Source of the DNA: Blastococcus saxobsidens DD2
GTDB lineage: Bacteria > Actinomycetota > Actinomycetes > Mycobacteriales > Geodermatophilaceae
Assembly (NCBI RefSeq): GCF_000284015.1
Contig: NC_016943.1
Location: forward strand, 3,327,541-3,391,540
DNA length: 64,000 nucleotides
Direction of reading: 5' to 3'
Part shown: one piece after another, positions 35,725-45,332 of the stretch
Layout of the letters: each line of letters starts with the position of its first letter
How positions within the stretch are numbered: position 1 is the stretch's first letter
Notes under the pieces: model-generated
The model's database searches: none
The model's input: the letters and a program-made list of their open reading frames with translations, nothing else
Told to the model about the DNA's origin: nothing
Program-made: the position numbers and the translations under genes

Positions 35725-37232
35725 TTGAGTCCCTTCAGCAGGCGCTTGAGTCGCTCCCTGTCCGCCGGTGAGCAGACGAGGTGAAGTGAGACGCGGGCGC
35801 GTGTCACGGCCACGTAGAAGCCGGCCGTGCCCATGTCGTCGAACTCGTGCGGGAGGTCGCAGACCACCACGTGGTCGGCTTCGAGGCCTTTCACAGAGCG
35901 GGGGGAAGTTGTGACGAAGCCGCGCGGGCTACGGGTAGGCAGCTCATCAGACGCCACCCGAATGATCAGCACGTTGCCGCGGCGAGCACCACCGCTGACG
36001 AGTTTTTCAGCCAGGGCCTCCGCATCGGTGAAGTTCGTGTCGTCGGGCACTTCGTGCCAGACGACTCGCTCCCCGTGGACGATGCCCGGGTCGCCGACGT
36101 CGGCCCCGAGGTAGGTCTGCACCACGTGCACGATGGCGCGCGTGTTCCGCACGTTCGTGTCGAGGTCGACAGGAACGGCCTCTGCGCCCACGAGTGCGTG
36201 GACGTCACCGTCGAAGGTGCCGTCCACATGGGCCTGGTTGTTGTGATCGAGGAACATGCGCCAGCGGCCAGCGGCGCGACCACCCTCCAGCACAGTGTCA
36301 AGGCGATCCATGTCTGACGCGTTCATGAGATCTTGCGCTTCGTCCACCAGGACCACGTCCCATTGCCTGTCGCTCGGCAGCGCCTCGAACGGGACCACGT
36401 CGACGCGTCGGTCGCTCAGGTGCGCCTCGAAGAACTGACTCAAGTGGGGCGAGCGGAAGGTTACGAGTACCCGGCGGCCCTGATCCGCCTCCTGCTTCGC
36501 GGCCTCCGCAAGGACCAAGGATTTTCCGGTGCCCGCGCCCCCCTGAACGAGCAGCCGTGGACTGCGGGCGAGGGCTGCCAGGACCTTGCACTGCCCCTCT
36601 GTTGCACGGCTCTGCTCCTCGAGGACGGCGCCGCGCTGCGCGTCGAGCACCGGAAGGCGAGTGAATTCGCCGAAGAGCCGCACGCGGAGGTCCGAAGTCC
36701 TTGCGGCCCGGGTCGAGTGCGACGGCTTCCGAGATCTCTCCGCGACGGCATCGAGGGATGCGCGGACGCCTGCAACGGTCATCTCGTCCTTCGCCCACCA
36801 GTGCGTGGAGGACCACTCGACCGAGTTCTGCGGCCGTTCGATGTCCGGCGTCACAACAACTGCTTCGTGCGGGAACCACCCGACACCCTCCTCCTTGAGG
36901 ATGTCCCGCAACGCGAAGGCGGCAGTGCGGGCCTGGTCCATCGGGGAGCTCCGTAACCGGTGCCAGTCGCCCCGCCTGTCCACCGAATACCAGACACCCT
37001 CGTGCTTGCGGACGCCGCCGCCCTTGACCTCGACGACGATGACCACGCCCCGCCAGAGGAGAACGAAGTCGGCTTCCGCCTGCTGCTTGTACTCGTGGGA
37101 ACGAAGTTTGACCGAGTAGAAGGCGACGGCGTCCTTGTCACCCGTCACGTCCCGAAGCAAGCGGGCCAGCCGTCGCTCGGCCTCGCTGGTCGCTGTCTTC
37201 TCGATCGTGACCACATCGGGAACGACGATCAC
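35721..37232 (-). CDS. NERD nuclease-domain / UvrD-like helicase of the DISARM-like operon
   Basis: 503 residues. GTG 37232 is preceded by GGGAGGGAGG and overlaps the upstream stop by four bases, so it is preferred over the GTG at 37250. The NERD domain spans about 20-140, with EADFVLLWRGVVIVVEVKGG carrying Asp and Glu-x-Lys. The helicase half has VQGGAGTGKSLVLAEAAK near 235, DVVLVDEAQDLMNASD near 310, LDTNVRNTRAIVHVVQ, SVKGLEADHVVVCDLPHEFDD and FYVAVTRARVSLHLVC. The helicase is small and lacks large 1B/2B insertions. It is the same architecture as the gene at 17633 but clearly diverged. Located between the Hsp90-helicase and drmA, it is not part of the published DISARM core. Confidence 0.8.
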   Translation of the reverse strand: MIVVPDVVTIEKTATSEAERRLARLLRDVTGDKDAVAFYSVKLRSHEYKQQAEADFVLLWRGVVIVVEVKGGGVRKHEGVWYSVDRRGDWHRLRSSPMDQARTAAFALRDILKEEGVGWFPHEAVVVTPDIERPQNSVEWSSTHWWAKDEMTVAGVRASLDAVAERSRKPSHSTRAARTSDLRVRLFGEFTRLPVLDAQRGAVLEEQSRATEGQCKVLAALARSPRLLVQGGAGTGKSLVLAEAAKQEADQGRRVLVTFRSPHLSQFFEAHLSDRRVDVVPFEALPSDRQWDVVLVDEAQDLMNASDMDRLDTVLEGGRAAGRWRMFLDHNNQAHVDGTFDGDVHALVGAEAVPVDLDTNVRNTRAIVHVVQTYLGADVGDPGIVHGERVVWHEVPDDTNFTDAEALAEKLVSGGARRGNVLIIRVASDELPTRSPRGFVTTSPRSVKGLEADHVVVCDLPHEFDDMGTAGFYVAVTRARVSLHLVCSPADRERLKRLLKGLK

Positions 37233-40200
37233 TCGCCTCCCTCCCGCCACAACTGCTCGTACTCGCGGTAGCCGAGCAAGTCATCGACCTCGCCGAACTT
37301 GTCCGCCATGTCGACGATGAGGCACTCGGCCTTACCGCCGTTCTCGGGGCCTCGAAGGCCTCGGCCGGCCATCTGGATGTAGGCGTTGGGGCTGAACGTG
37401 GGACGCGCGATGTACAGCGCCCGTACACCGGGTGCATCGAACCCCTGAATCAGAAGGTCACAGTTGGTAAGGACTTGCACCTTGCCCCGTTTGAAGTTCT
37501 CGATGTGGTCCCGCCGTTCCTGGCGACCGGTCTGTCCGCTCACGGCCGCTGCCGTCCGTCCCCGGTAGCGCAATGTCGCTGCCAGCACCTGCGCCGAGAG
37601 GACGCTCGGTGTGAATACGAGGATGGGCCAGGATTCGTCTTGGCTCATGACGTGATCCGCCAGGACGGCCAACCGCTGCTGGTCCTGCCCGATCCGTTCG
37701 AGCACTGTCGAGCTGACGCGGCGCTGGCTGCGCGCTTCACGAATCTCATCCGCGTCGAGCGCCACCTGCACACCGTTGAGCACCTGGTGCTCGACGCGGG
37801 CCAGGATTCCCAACTCCGCCAGCTGCGGGTACGGGTTGCCCTCGAAGGCACTCAACCTCTTCCTACCGAAGCGAGCGACCAACGACTCGGTCCCGCTCGT
37901 CGACCTGCCTTTGAATGGCGTTGCCGAGAGACCGACCAACGGGCGTTCCCACTGCCGCCCCGCGACCCCGAGCCACTCGAAGAGCCGGGTGTACATCCGC
38001 GACTCCCCCGCACGGTGTCCCTCGTCCACGATCACAGCGGCGGCACTACGGAGCCATGCGTACTCGGGGTCCTCGTGGACGGAGAGCAACTGCGCGTCCG
38101 TGGCCACGATGACGCTGAACTCGGTGTCCGGCTCGTGGACCACCCTCGAGTCCCAGAGCCGCCCGACGGTCAGCGGACGCTCGTCGCCGAGTCCGCGCCA
38201 GATGTAACTCCAGGTCTGCACTGCCTGCTCGCACAGTTCCTGTGACTGAGCGATCCAGAGGACCGGCCCCTCGAGCTCGCCACTGATGAAGAGGCGCAGG
38301 ACCGTTTCGCAGGCCACACGCGTCTTGCCGGCGCCGGTGGGCAACTCCACCATCGCCTTGCCCCGCCTACCGGTTGCGTCCAGGTTCGTGAGGACGCCGC
38401 TCAGCTGTCGGCGGATGTCCTCCTGGAAGCTGTGCAGCGGGTTGAGCCGCACTGCTCCCGGCACGACGAACTCGTCCTCCTGCCGCTCGTTGCGTCGTCC
38501 GGCGAACTCGCCGCCGAAACCCATCTTCCGGAGCCAGGAGATTGTTCTGTCGCCACCCGCCCACTGCGTCGGAACGTCGGAGAAGCCCTCCTGTCGGAAC
38601 TGGTCCGCGAGCTGCTTGACGGAGTCGGACCCGTAGACGGTCAGGAACAGCTCCGATACCGAGGTCCTTTCGTCGACGAGACCCTGCATCTCGAGCGCCT
38701 GCCACAGGCCCTTGGGCAGCGCATCCCGGAGGTCGTCCGGCCCGAAGTAGACGTCCAGGCGGTCCGCATCGGTCGGCGCCGCCTTCGCTTCCTCCCGTAG
38801 GCCCGCGAGGCGCCTGTCGAGGCCCGCCTGGAGGACGCTGGAGATGTCGGCGTTGTTGAGGCTCAGGCCGAATGCCTGTGAAGCAATCTCCAGCAGTCGC
38901 CGGTCCTCGATCCGCCGGTCGACAACGAGCTCGACGCCGTCCAAGAACCAGGCCAGGGACTGGTCTTCGACGCCCTCCTCGGTCGTCACCCGCTTCGCGA
39001 TGCGGCCGGCGCGCGAGAGGGTGCTGGTGAGCAGCCGGTGCTCGAACCGGGTGTTGCGAAGGCCGGTGAAGACGTCCAGGAGCGGTTCGGCGGCCAGCTG
39101 GCCCTCGATCTGCATGGAGAACGAGAAGCTGTCTTCAAACCGACGACACCCGACCCGGGCGACGAGCCTGTCCGCTTGGTCCTCGGTGACCTGGAGGCTC
39201 GGACGATCCTTCGACGCCAGGTAGGCGGCCTGCTCATCGGACACGGCCAGATAGACCGTGTTGGGCTGCCTCGACTCCACGGCCTTTCGGATGCGGGCCG
39301 GGATCCGCGGCGGCTTGCGGTCTGTGAAAGCGACCTCCGCCGCAGCGAGCGTGAACTCGGCCAGGACTGCATCGGACAGGGTCGGCGGGAACAGGTCCGC
39401 CTCAACCGCTTGCTCGAAGATGCGCGCAGGCACGGCGTCGAGCTCGCGCGGCAGTTTCAGCCGCTCTGCAAGAGCTGAAGGGCCCTTGAACAGCGGCAGT
39501 AAGCCGTCGTAGCGCACCATCGACGGCGCCACGGCGTCCGCCGGTGGCTTACGCCCACGCGAGGTCGGGACGAGGCCCGCGCGATCGATGGCCCACTGCG
39601 CCGGCGAGGGCACCTCGTGGTCACGATTCGTCGCGAGATCCTCGCAGATCCACTGATGATCAGGGAGCGCGAGGAGGCCGAGCGTCCAACTCTCGCGCAG
39701 GGCCTCGGCGGCTCCAGCCTCCTCCAGCATGAGCAACATGGAGACCGGGCCCGGGCCCGATGTCCGCGAGAACTCGACGTTCTCGATCGCGCGCTCTCCT
39801 GGCCCCAGCTGCCGGTTCAGCGAGTCGAGCACCCAAGCCCGGTACTGCTCGAACGCCGGTTCGTCCTCGAGCAGGTAGTCGCCCTGAGGCTCGCGAACGA
39901 CCCCCAGTTGGTCAGCGACGTCGGGTTGGCAACGGCCGCGGTCCAGCATGCGCGCGTCGAACCGCGGCCCGACAAGCCCTTCGACGTCGAAGACACGGGC
40001 GGGCGATGCCCAACTGCCGTTCCTCGTCGGCACGCGCACCTTCGCGGCCTGTGCTCCCAGAATTTCGACAGCCGCACGGGTGGGCAGGTCCAAGACCGCA
40101 TCCCACAGCTTCGTGAGCGCCTCGTCGTCGTCCTCGTCCGAGAGTCGGGCGAGCCGCGCGTTGAGGATCGCTTGGGCATCGAGCCCGCGGAAACCTGCAC

Positions 40201-41938
40201 GCGTCAGGTGGGCACGCACGCCGGCCTGCGCCAGGAACCCGGGATCGACGAAAACGGCGCCTTCGACCTCGAGGTCATCTTCGTTCGCCAGGAAGACGAC
40301 GTCCTTGTCAGCGAGCGAGCGCAAGCCGTCAGAGGTGGGAATGACGCGAGCCTTGTCGACACCGAACTTGCCGTGCAGGTCGACCGCGACCCGGAACGCG
40401 TTGGCCGCGGACACCGGATCGCTCCCCTCCGCCCACTCCCTGAGCCAGCTGAGGAGTCCGCGCTTGGGAGCCGTCTCGAGCGCCTTCCGCAGGTCACGGT
40501 CGCGGGCGTCGAAGTTCTCCTCGAGGTTGGCCAGGGTGACGAGATCGCGCAGGCGCGTTGTGCGGGTCGGCGAGGCGTAGCAGCGGAAGTGGGGGACGTC
40601 CGACCCGGTGTTCGGCGAGATGGACCAGGCCCGGTGCACGTCTTCGCGTACGGTCATCTCGAAGTCGAGGGGACGCAGGTCGCGCGGATGCGCCAGTGTT
40701 CCGTGGGCGTCGGGTACCAAGGCTCGTCCCGCGGCCAGGCGAGGGATGTTCTGGGTGAGGTGCTCGTCGCCGAAGCCTCGGAGCTCGCGGCCACGGGCTG
40801 GCATGTAGTCCAGGTGTCCCGCCGGGTCCTCTGCCGTGGAGAGCCGCGGCAGCAGGTCTACGAAGATCTCCGACAGCGTCTCGAGGATCTCCTGGTTGTA
40901 ATCGTTCGACAGCATGGTCGTCCGGTCGTCGTTGACGCTCCATGGGGCGTTGAAGAGGCCGGAGGCAGTTGTTTGATCCTGCAGCGGGAAGTACGACCAG
41001 AACTGACCGACCGTCCGGTTGCCGAGGCTTCGCGGCAGGGCGACGGTCACCTTTATCTGCTGCCGGGAGACGGCTTCCCCGACCTCCTTGCGGGCCTCCG
41101 CTGACGGCGAGTGCATCCGGCCCTCGACGAGCCACTCGTCGCCCGAGCCGTCGGGTCGCTCGATCTTGAAGTTCCCCGCCCCAAGGTCCCTCGAGACGTG
41201 GCTCGTGGTGAAGCCCCCCTCACCGAGGACGCGCAGTCTCACCTCGCGCACAGCACTGACGAAGAGCAGGAACTCGGAACGGAACTCCTGGATCTCCTTC
41301 TCGAGCCGCTGGATGTCGGTCACCCGCGGGAGCTTGACGACCGTCGACGCCCATGTAGCGAGGTCAGCCAGCACCGGGTCGCGATCGAACTCTGCGGCAG
41401 CATCGATGAGAGTTGCCGTCCGAAGTACGGGCAGGCGGCGAGCCGCGGGGGCTATGCGACGCAGGGCAGCCTTGGCCTCCGCTGAGTTGAACTCGAAGGA
41501 GACCGAGCGACTGAAGACCTGAGGGGCATCGGTGACCGCGAGGACGGACTTGAAGCCGAGGCCAAACCTGCCGATCTCATCGCCCCGTTTGCCACTGAGG
41601 TAGGCCATCGTGACAGCGGTGATGCCCGACTTCGAGAAAGGCCGACCCGAGTTCGCGCAGTACAGGGTCGCGGTTCGTGGGTCGAGCACAATTTCGACGC
41701 GGGCCTCATCGGCCAGGTCGGTCGCGCCTGCAAGCGCGTCCGCAGCGTTCTGCACGAGCTCCAGCAGCGTTCGATGGGCATAACCCCCCGTTCTGATGGA
41801 CTCCTCGTGATTGGCCTGCTCCTCGATCAGCCGCGGCTGTTGCTCACAGGCGGCGATCTGTGCAGCAAACTGGTTTTGCACCTCCCGTACCAGCTCAACG
41901 TCGGGCTTCCACGGGTCCTTACTCACTGACATGGCCAT
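37229..41938 (-). CDS. Hsp90/sacsin-like ATPase fused to a superfamily 2 helicase
   Basis: About 1569 residues from ATG 41938; ATGs at 41971 and 41932 are alternatives, and none has a strong ribosome site. The N-terminus is a GHKL (Hsp90/sacsin-like) ATPase: HRTLLELVQNAADAL (Glu and Asn of the N box) near 60-69, TLYCANSGRPFS, and IGRFGLGFKSVLAV (G-rich lid) near 125-137. A long central region (about 400-1150) has no recognised domain. The C-terminus is a DEAD/DEAH-type helicase: VELPTGAGKTRVACE near 1198, AAVIVDEGHRAG (DEGH box) near 1303, GLSATPFKGR, and VLTNCDLLIQGFDAPGVRALYIARPTFSPNAYIQMAGRGLRG. Dual ATPase in one chain; first gene of the four-gene operon. No DISARM component described to my knowledge has this makeup. 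Confidence 0.8.
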   Translation of the reverse strand: MAMSVSKDPWKPDVELVREVQNQFAAQIAACEQQPRLIEEQANHEESIRTGGYAHRTLLELVQNAADALAGATDLADEARVEIVLDPRTATLYCANSGRPFSKSGITAVTMAYLSGKRGDEIGRFGLGFKSVLAVTDAPQVFSRSVSFEFNSAEAKAALRRIAPAARRLPVLRTATLIDAAAEFDRDPVLADLATWASTVVKLPRVTDIQRLEKEIQEFRSEFLLFVSAVREVRLRVLGEGGFTTSHVSRDLGAGNFKIERPDGSGDEWLVEGRMHSPSAEARKEVGEAVSRQQIKVTVALPRSLGNRTVGQFWSYFPLQDQTTASGLFNAPWSVNDDRTTMLSNDYNQEILETLSEIFVDLLPRLSTAEDPAGHLDYMPARGRELRGFGDEHLTQNIPRLAAGRALVPDAHGTLAHPRDLRPLDFEMTVREDVHRAWSISPNTGSDVPHFRCYASPTRTTRLRDLVTLANLEENFDARDRDLRKALETAPKRGLLSWLREWAEGSDPVSAANAFRVAVDLHGKFGVDKARVIPTSDGLRSLADKDVVFLANEDDLEVEGAVFVDPGFLAQAGVRAHLTRAGFRGLDAQAILNARLARLSDEDDDEALTKLWDAVLDLPTRAAVEILGAQAAKVRVPTRNGSWASPARVFDVEGLVGPRFDARMLDRGRCQPDVADQLGVVREPQGDYLLEDEPAFEQYRAWVLDSLNRQLGPGERAIENVEFSRTSGPGPVSMLLMLEEAGAAEALRESWTLGLLALPDHQWICEDLATNRDHEVPSPAQWAIDRAGLVPTSRGRKPPADAVAPSMVRYDGLLPLFKGPSALAERLKLPRELDAVPARIFEQAVEADLFPPTLSDAVLAEFTLAAAEVAFTDRKPPRIPARIRKAVESRQPNTVYLAVSDEQAAYLASKDRPSLQVTEDQADRLVARVGCRRFEDSFSFSMQIEGQLAAEPLLDVFTGLRNTRFEHRLLTSTLSRAGRIAKRVTTEEGVEDQSLAWFLDGVELVVDRRIEDRRLLEIASQAFGLSLNNADISSVLQAGLDRRLAGLREEAKAAPTDADRLDVYFGPDDLRDALPKGLWQALEMQGLVDERTSVSELFLTVYGSDSVKQLADQFRQEGFSDVPTQWAGGDRTISWLRKMGFGGEFAGRRNERQEDEFVVPGAVRLNPLHSFQEDIRRQLSGVLTNLDATGRRGKAMVELPTGAGKTRVACETVLRLFISGELEGPVLWIAQSQELCEQAVQTWSYIWRGLGDERPLTVGRLWDSRVVHEPDTEFSVIVATDAQLLSVHEDPEYAWLRSAAAVIVDEGHRAGESRMYTRLFEWLGVAGRQWERPLVGLSATPFKGRSTSGTESLVARFGRKRLSAFEGNPYPQLAELGILARVEHQVLNGVQVALDADEIREARSQRRVSSTVLERIGQDQQRLAVLADHVMSQDESWPILVFTPSVLSAQVLAATLRYRGRTAAAVSGQTGRQERRDHIENFKRGKVQVLTNCDLLIQGFDAPGVRALYIARPTFSPNAYIQMAGRGLRGPENGGKAECLIVDMADKFGEVDDLLGYREYEQLWREGGE

Positions 41939-42307
41939 CACAGCGGGTTGCCGATGCTCGCTACGACGCATGCAGCATCAAGGATTGGCGAGACCTCTTC
42001 GTGGCGCCAGGTGCTTACTACCGTACTCTCCGTCACCCGTGCAGACTACGTGTGCAGAGGGCAGTTGTGGCGACGCAGCGCGGAAGTCAGGCTCTACCGG
42101 CGACACCACGGCGATGTTCGCCCTGAGTCCACCAGCGGAACCGGCAGCCGGGCGATGAACCCAACCCTTGTCGACCCGGTGGAACTCCTCGGACGCGCGT
42201 CGCCGGACGCGACAGACCCGCCAGCAGGTGCGGCGACCAGGATCGCCGGCCCGACACATCTAATACATCCAGCATGGGGCTGGGAACTGCCGGAACAGAC
42301 CACCTAG
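41939..42307. other. Upstream region of the DISARM-like operon
   Basis: About 370 bp between the Hsp90-helicase start and the left end of the IS element. No coding frame is supported. It must hold the promoter or the operon leader if transcription is not read through from the methyltransferase genes, because the IS now separates them. No consensus -35/-10 pair was convincing by eye. Confidence 0.4.
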
Positions 42308-42325
42308 CCCTAGCCCGGGGCTTTC
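42308..42325 (+). repeat. Left terminal inverted repeat of the IS1380 element
   Basis: ccctagcccggggctttc matches the reverse complement of the right end (ccctagcccggatctttc) at 16 of 18 positions. A short ctag-cc duplication just outside makes the exact outer base uncertain by a few positions. Confidence 0.75.
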
Positions 42326-42433
42326 ACGGCGGAGCGGCGTGAGCGAGTGTTGATCAACTGAAAAGTGCTCCTGACCAGCGAGGATGGGTCTTGTCGAGGG
42401 ACCTGTCCGAGCCGTTCAAGGAGCACCTTCCAG

Positions 42434-43846
42434 GTGAACAAGCGTAGCCGTTTCTATCCCCGCCTCACGGTCGACACGGCCGACGTACCAGCGGTCGGTC
42501 AGGCCGGTGGCGTCCTGCTGACCGAGACCGTCCGGGCCAGCGGCCTGGCCTCGGCGATGGCGGCGGCGCTGTCTCCGTGGCGCAAGCCGCTGGCGATCCA
42601 CGACCCCGGCAAGGTCATCCTCGACCTCGCAGTCACCCTTGCGTTGGGCGGGGACTGCCTGGCCGACATCGCGCTGCTGCGCGCCGAACCTCGGGTCTAC
42701 GGCCCGGCGGCCTCTGATCCGACGGTCTCCCGGTGCATCGACGCTTTGGCCACCGATGCACCCGCGGCGCTGAAGGCGATCAACATCGCCCGCGCTGCTG
42801 CGCGGGCTGCGGTGTGGGGGCTGGCCGGGGAGCACGCCCCCGGCCACGCCGCCGACGCCTCCGCGCCGCTGATCATCGACATCGACGCCACCCTGGTCAC
42901 CTCGCACTCGGAGAAGGAGCAGGCCGCCCCGACGTTCAAGCGCGGGTTCGGCCACCACCCGCTGTGCTCGTTCGTCGACCACGGCCACGAGGGCAGCGGG
43001 GAACCCCTATCGGTGCTGCTGCGGGCCGGCAACGCCGGCTCCAACACCGCCGCCGACCACATCACCGTGGCCCGCCAGGCACTGGCGCAGCTGCCCGGGC
43101 ACCGGCCCGGCACCCGGCCCGGCCGGAAGGTGCTGATCCGCACCGACGGGGCCGGAGCGAGCCACAAGTTCCTGACCTGGCTGCACGGGCAGCGGTTGTC
43201 CTACTCGATCGGCTTCGGGCTGCCGGCGAACACCGCCGAGCTGCTCAAGCTGCTCCCCGAGCAGGTGTGGACGTCGGCCTACGACGCGAACGACGCCATC
43301 CGCGAGGGTGCCTGGGTCGCCGAACTCACCGGCCTGCTGGACCTCACAGGCTGGCCGCCGGGGATGAGGGTGATCGCCCGCAAAGAGCGCCCGCACCCGG
43401 GCGCGCAGCTGCGGATCACCGACGCCGACGGGCTGCGGGTCACCGCGTTCGCCACCAACAGCACCCGCGGGCAGCTGCCCGCACTCGAGCTGCGGCACCG
43501 CCGCAGGGCCCGCGCCGAGGACCGCATCCGCTGCGCCAAGGACACCGGGCTGACCAACCTGCCGCTGCACGACTTCGACCAGAACCAGATCTGGTGCGCC
43601 ATCGTCGCGCTGGCCTGTGAGCTCACCGCCTGGATGCAGATGCTCGCCCTCGTCGACCACCCCGCCCGACGCTGGGAGCCAAAACGGCTGCGCACCAGGC
43701 TGTTCACCGTCCCGGCCACCCTGGCCCGCACCGGACGGCGCCGGCTACTGCACCTGGCCGAACACCACCCCTGGGCCGCCGTCGTCCACGACGCCGTTAT
43801 CCGGCTACGCGACCTCCTCGGCGGACCGGTAGCCGCTCCCGGCTGA
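42434..43846 (+). CDS. IS1380 family transposase
   Basis: 470 residues from the GTG at 42434 (VNKRSRFYPRLTVDTADV). IS1380/DDE signature: PLIIDIDATLVTSHSEKE (first Asp), FKRGFGHHPLCSFVDH, SNTAADHITVARQALAQL, VLIRTDGAGASHKFLTWL (second Asp), and late FDQNQIWCAIVALACELTAWMQML containing the region with the final Glu. It is intact and full length, so the element may still be mobile. On the plus strand, opposite to every defence gene beside it. Confidence 0.92.
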   Translation: MNKRSRFYPRLTVDTADVPAVGQAGGVLLTETVRASGLASAMAAALSPWRKPLAIHDPGKVILDLAVTLALGGDCLADIALLRAEPRVYGPAASDPTVSRCIDALATDAPAALKAINIARAAARAAVWGLAGEHAPGHAADASAPLIIDIDATLVTSHSEKEQAAPTFKRGFGHHPLCSFVDHGHEGSGEPLSVLLRAGNAGSNTAADHITVARQALAQLPGHRPGTRPGRKVLIRTDGAGASHKFLTWLHGQRLSYSIGFGLPANTAELLKLLPEQVWTSAYDANDAIREGAWVAELTGLLDLTGWPPGMRVIARKERPHPGAQLRITDADGLRVTAFATNSTRGQLPALELRHRRRARAEDRIRCAKDTGLTNLPLHDFDQNQIWCAIVALACELTAWMQMLALVDHPARRWEPKRLRTRLFTVPATLARTGRRRLLHLAEHHPWAAVVHDAVIRLRDLLGGPVAAPG

Positions 43847-43998
43847 CCCCCGCGTCTTCGTCCCGACGACCTGCACCACCCCGGACCGTGGAACCGGCGC
43901 CCACCCGAGCGACCTCGGCCGAACCGTCACACCCCACTGCCAGAATCACCCACCGGCGGCCCACCGAGTCCCGTCCCGATGATCACCGGCGAGACGAC

Positions 43999-44016
43999 GA
44001 AAGATCCGGGCTAGGG
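43999..44016 (-). repeat. Right terminal inverted repeat of the IS1380 element
   Basis: gaaagatccgggctaggg is the inverted partner of the left end with two mismatches. The next 138 bp up to the methyltransferase stop at 44155 have lower GC and no gene. Confidence 0.75.
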
Positions 44017-44154
44017 AGGCTCAGGACGTCAATTGCTCCGCTACAAACCATTCCCGTCGCCTGCTTGCCACGTATTGCACCTGCAATCTTCAGCGATGCC
44101 AGCCCGCTCCATCGGCAGCCGTCGCGATGGCTCCCGTTTTGTGTGGCAGTAGCG

Positions 44155-45270
44155 CTACGACGCCAGCCGGGCGGCAACCACGTGCGCCACGGCTCGAGCC
44201 AGCGGTGGCGGGACGGCGTTCCCGATCTGGCGAGCGATCTCCGCTTTGGTGCCGCACCAAAGGTGGCGGTCGTCGAAACCCTGGACGACCGCGGCCTCGG
44301 CATGGGTGAGCGCACGGTTGACTTGGTCGCCGCCGTTCTCCCACTGCGGGTGGAGGAAGCGCCCCTTCTCGGGCCGGAAGAACTCCGTGCGGATCGTCAC
44401 GGCGGGCTCATCCCACTGCAGCCGGCCGAGGACGTCGCCTGCTCCTCTCGTGTGCCGGCGCCAGCAGGGGTACTGGAGTTCATCGGGCAGATCGAACCGA
44501 CCCTTGCCAGGAGCGATGTGCGCGTATCGAACCTCGGAGATGAGGTCGTAGTTCCGCGTGATGTGCAGGTCCCGAAGTTTGAACGTCCCCGGGATGTCGT
44601 GTCCCTGGAACTCGACGAGACTCTCTGGGAGCCACGTCTCGCGGACCTCCGGCTCGAGGACGACCGGCCCCTCGAGAAACGCCTCCCTGAGACCAACCCA
44701 CCGGTCCAGGTCACCGCCCGGTGTCTTGGCGTGCGTCTGCCGGGGCTCGTCGACCGGGCCGACCCGCGACCCGACGACGATGGTGCGGATGCGCTTTTGC
44801 GGGGTGCCGTAGTCGGCAGCATTCAGCCGGAAGACCTGGGTGTCGAAGTCGGCAAGCTCACCGTCCTCACTCGCCGTCTGTCGGAGCAGCTGGAACTCGG
44901 GGGTCTTGGCGAACCGGTCGACATTCTCGAAGACGAACATCCGCGCGTCGGACTCGCGGACGACACGTACGAATTCGCGCCACAACTGGTTGCGCGCGTC
45001 CGCCGGGTCCCGCCGGCCAAGCGCGGAGAAGCCCTGGCAGGGCGGCCCCCCGACGACGAGGTCGGCGCGCGGGACATCGGTGTAGCCGGCGATGTCCCCT
45101 GCGAATATGTGACGGCCATCCACATCGAAGTTGGCTGCGTAGGTTGCCGCTGCCGTGCGGTCGATCTCCACGGCGCCGACGCCAATGAAATTGCCCTCGC
45201 CGAGGAAACCCCGAGTCATCCCCCCGCAGCCGGCGAACAGATCGAGCAATGTGAACCGGCTTTCCCGCAC
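44155..45270 (-). CDS. C5-cytosine DNA methyltransferase (first copy)
   Basis: 371 residues, GTG start after a GAGG site. Motif I LLDLFAGCGGMTRGF, motif IV VVGGPPCQGFSALG with catalytic Cys78, motif VI FVFENVDRF, motif VIII RIRTIVVGSRVG, motif X AEIARQIGNAVPPPLA. The target-recognition region is between motifs VIII and IX. It transfers a methyl group to cytosine C5 and so protects host DNA from the NaeI-like enzyme or marks self for the DISARM-like operon. Its closest relative in the window is the enzyme at 46951. It follows the vsr gene by 62 bp on the same strand. Confidence 0.92.
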   Translation of the reverse strand: MRESRFTLLDLFAGCGGMTRGFLGEGNFIGVGAVEIDRTAAATYAANFDVDGRHIFAGDIAGYTDVPRADLVVGGPPCQGFSALGRRDPADARNQLWREFVRVVRESDARMFVFENVDRFAKTPEFQLLRQTASEDGELADFDTQVFRLNAADYGTPQKRIRTIVVGSRVGPVDEPRQTHAKTPGGDLDRWVGLREAFLEGPVVLEPEVRETWLPESLVEFQGHDIPGTFKLRDLHITRNYDLISEVRYAHIAPGKGRFDLPDELQYPCWRRHTRGAGDVLGRLQWDEPAVTIRTEFFRPEKGRFLHPQWENGGDQVNRALTHAEAAVVQGFDDRHLWCGTKAEIARQIGNAVPPPLARAVAHVVAARLAS

Positions 45271-45332
45271 GACCTCAAGCTAGCCGGCACCACCGACAGT
45301 TACTGACTACGACGCGCCGCAAATGATCGGCA

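Larger units (their letters stand above)
42308..44016. mobile_element. IS1380-family insertion sequence
   Basis: About 1.71 kb, bounded by imperfect inverted repeats: ccctagcccggggctttc at the left and the reverse of gaaagatccgggctaggg at the right. It contains one intact transposase gene. The length fits IS1380. I could not see matching four-base target duplications at the borders (left flank ctag, right flank aggc). The element lies within the defence island, between the methyltransferase at 44155 and the operon starting at 41938. Confidence 0.8.

Noticed and set aside
28137..41971. A drmC phospholipase-D gene
   Set aside because: Looked for an H-x-K-x4-D pair in the proteins and remaining frames of the island and found none.
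42300..44022. Four-base target duplication around the IS1380 element
   Set aside because: Flanking bases ctag and aggc do not match for any reasonable placement of the repeat ends.
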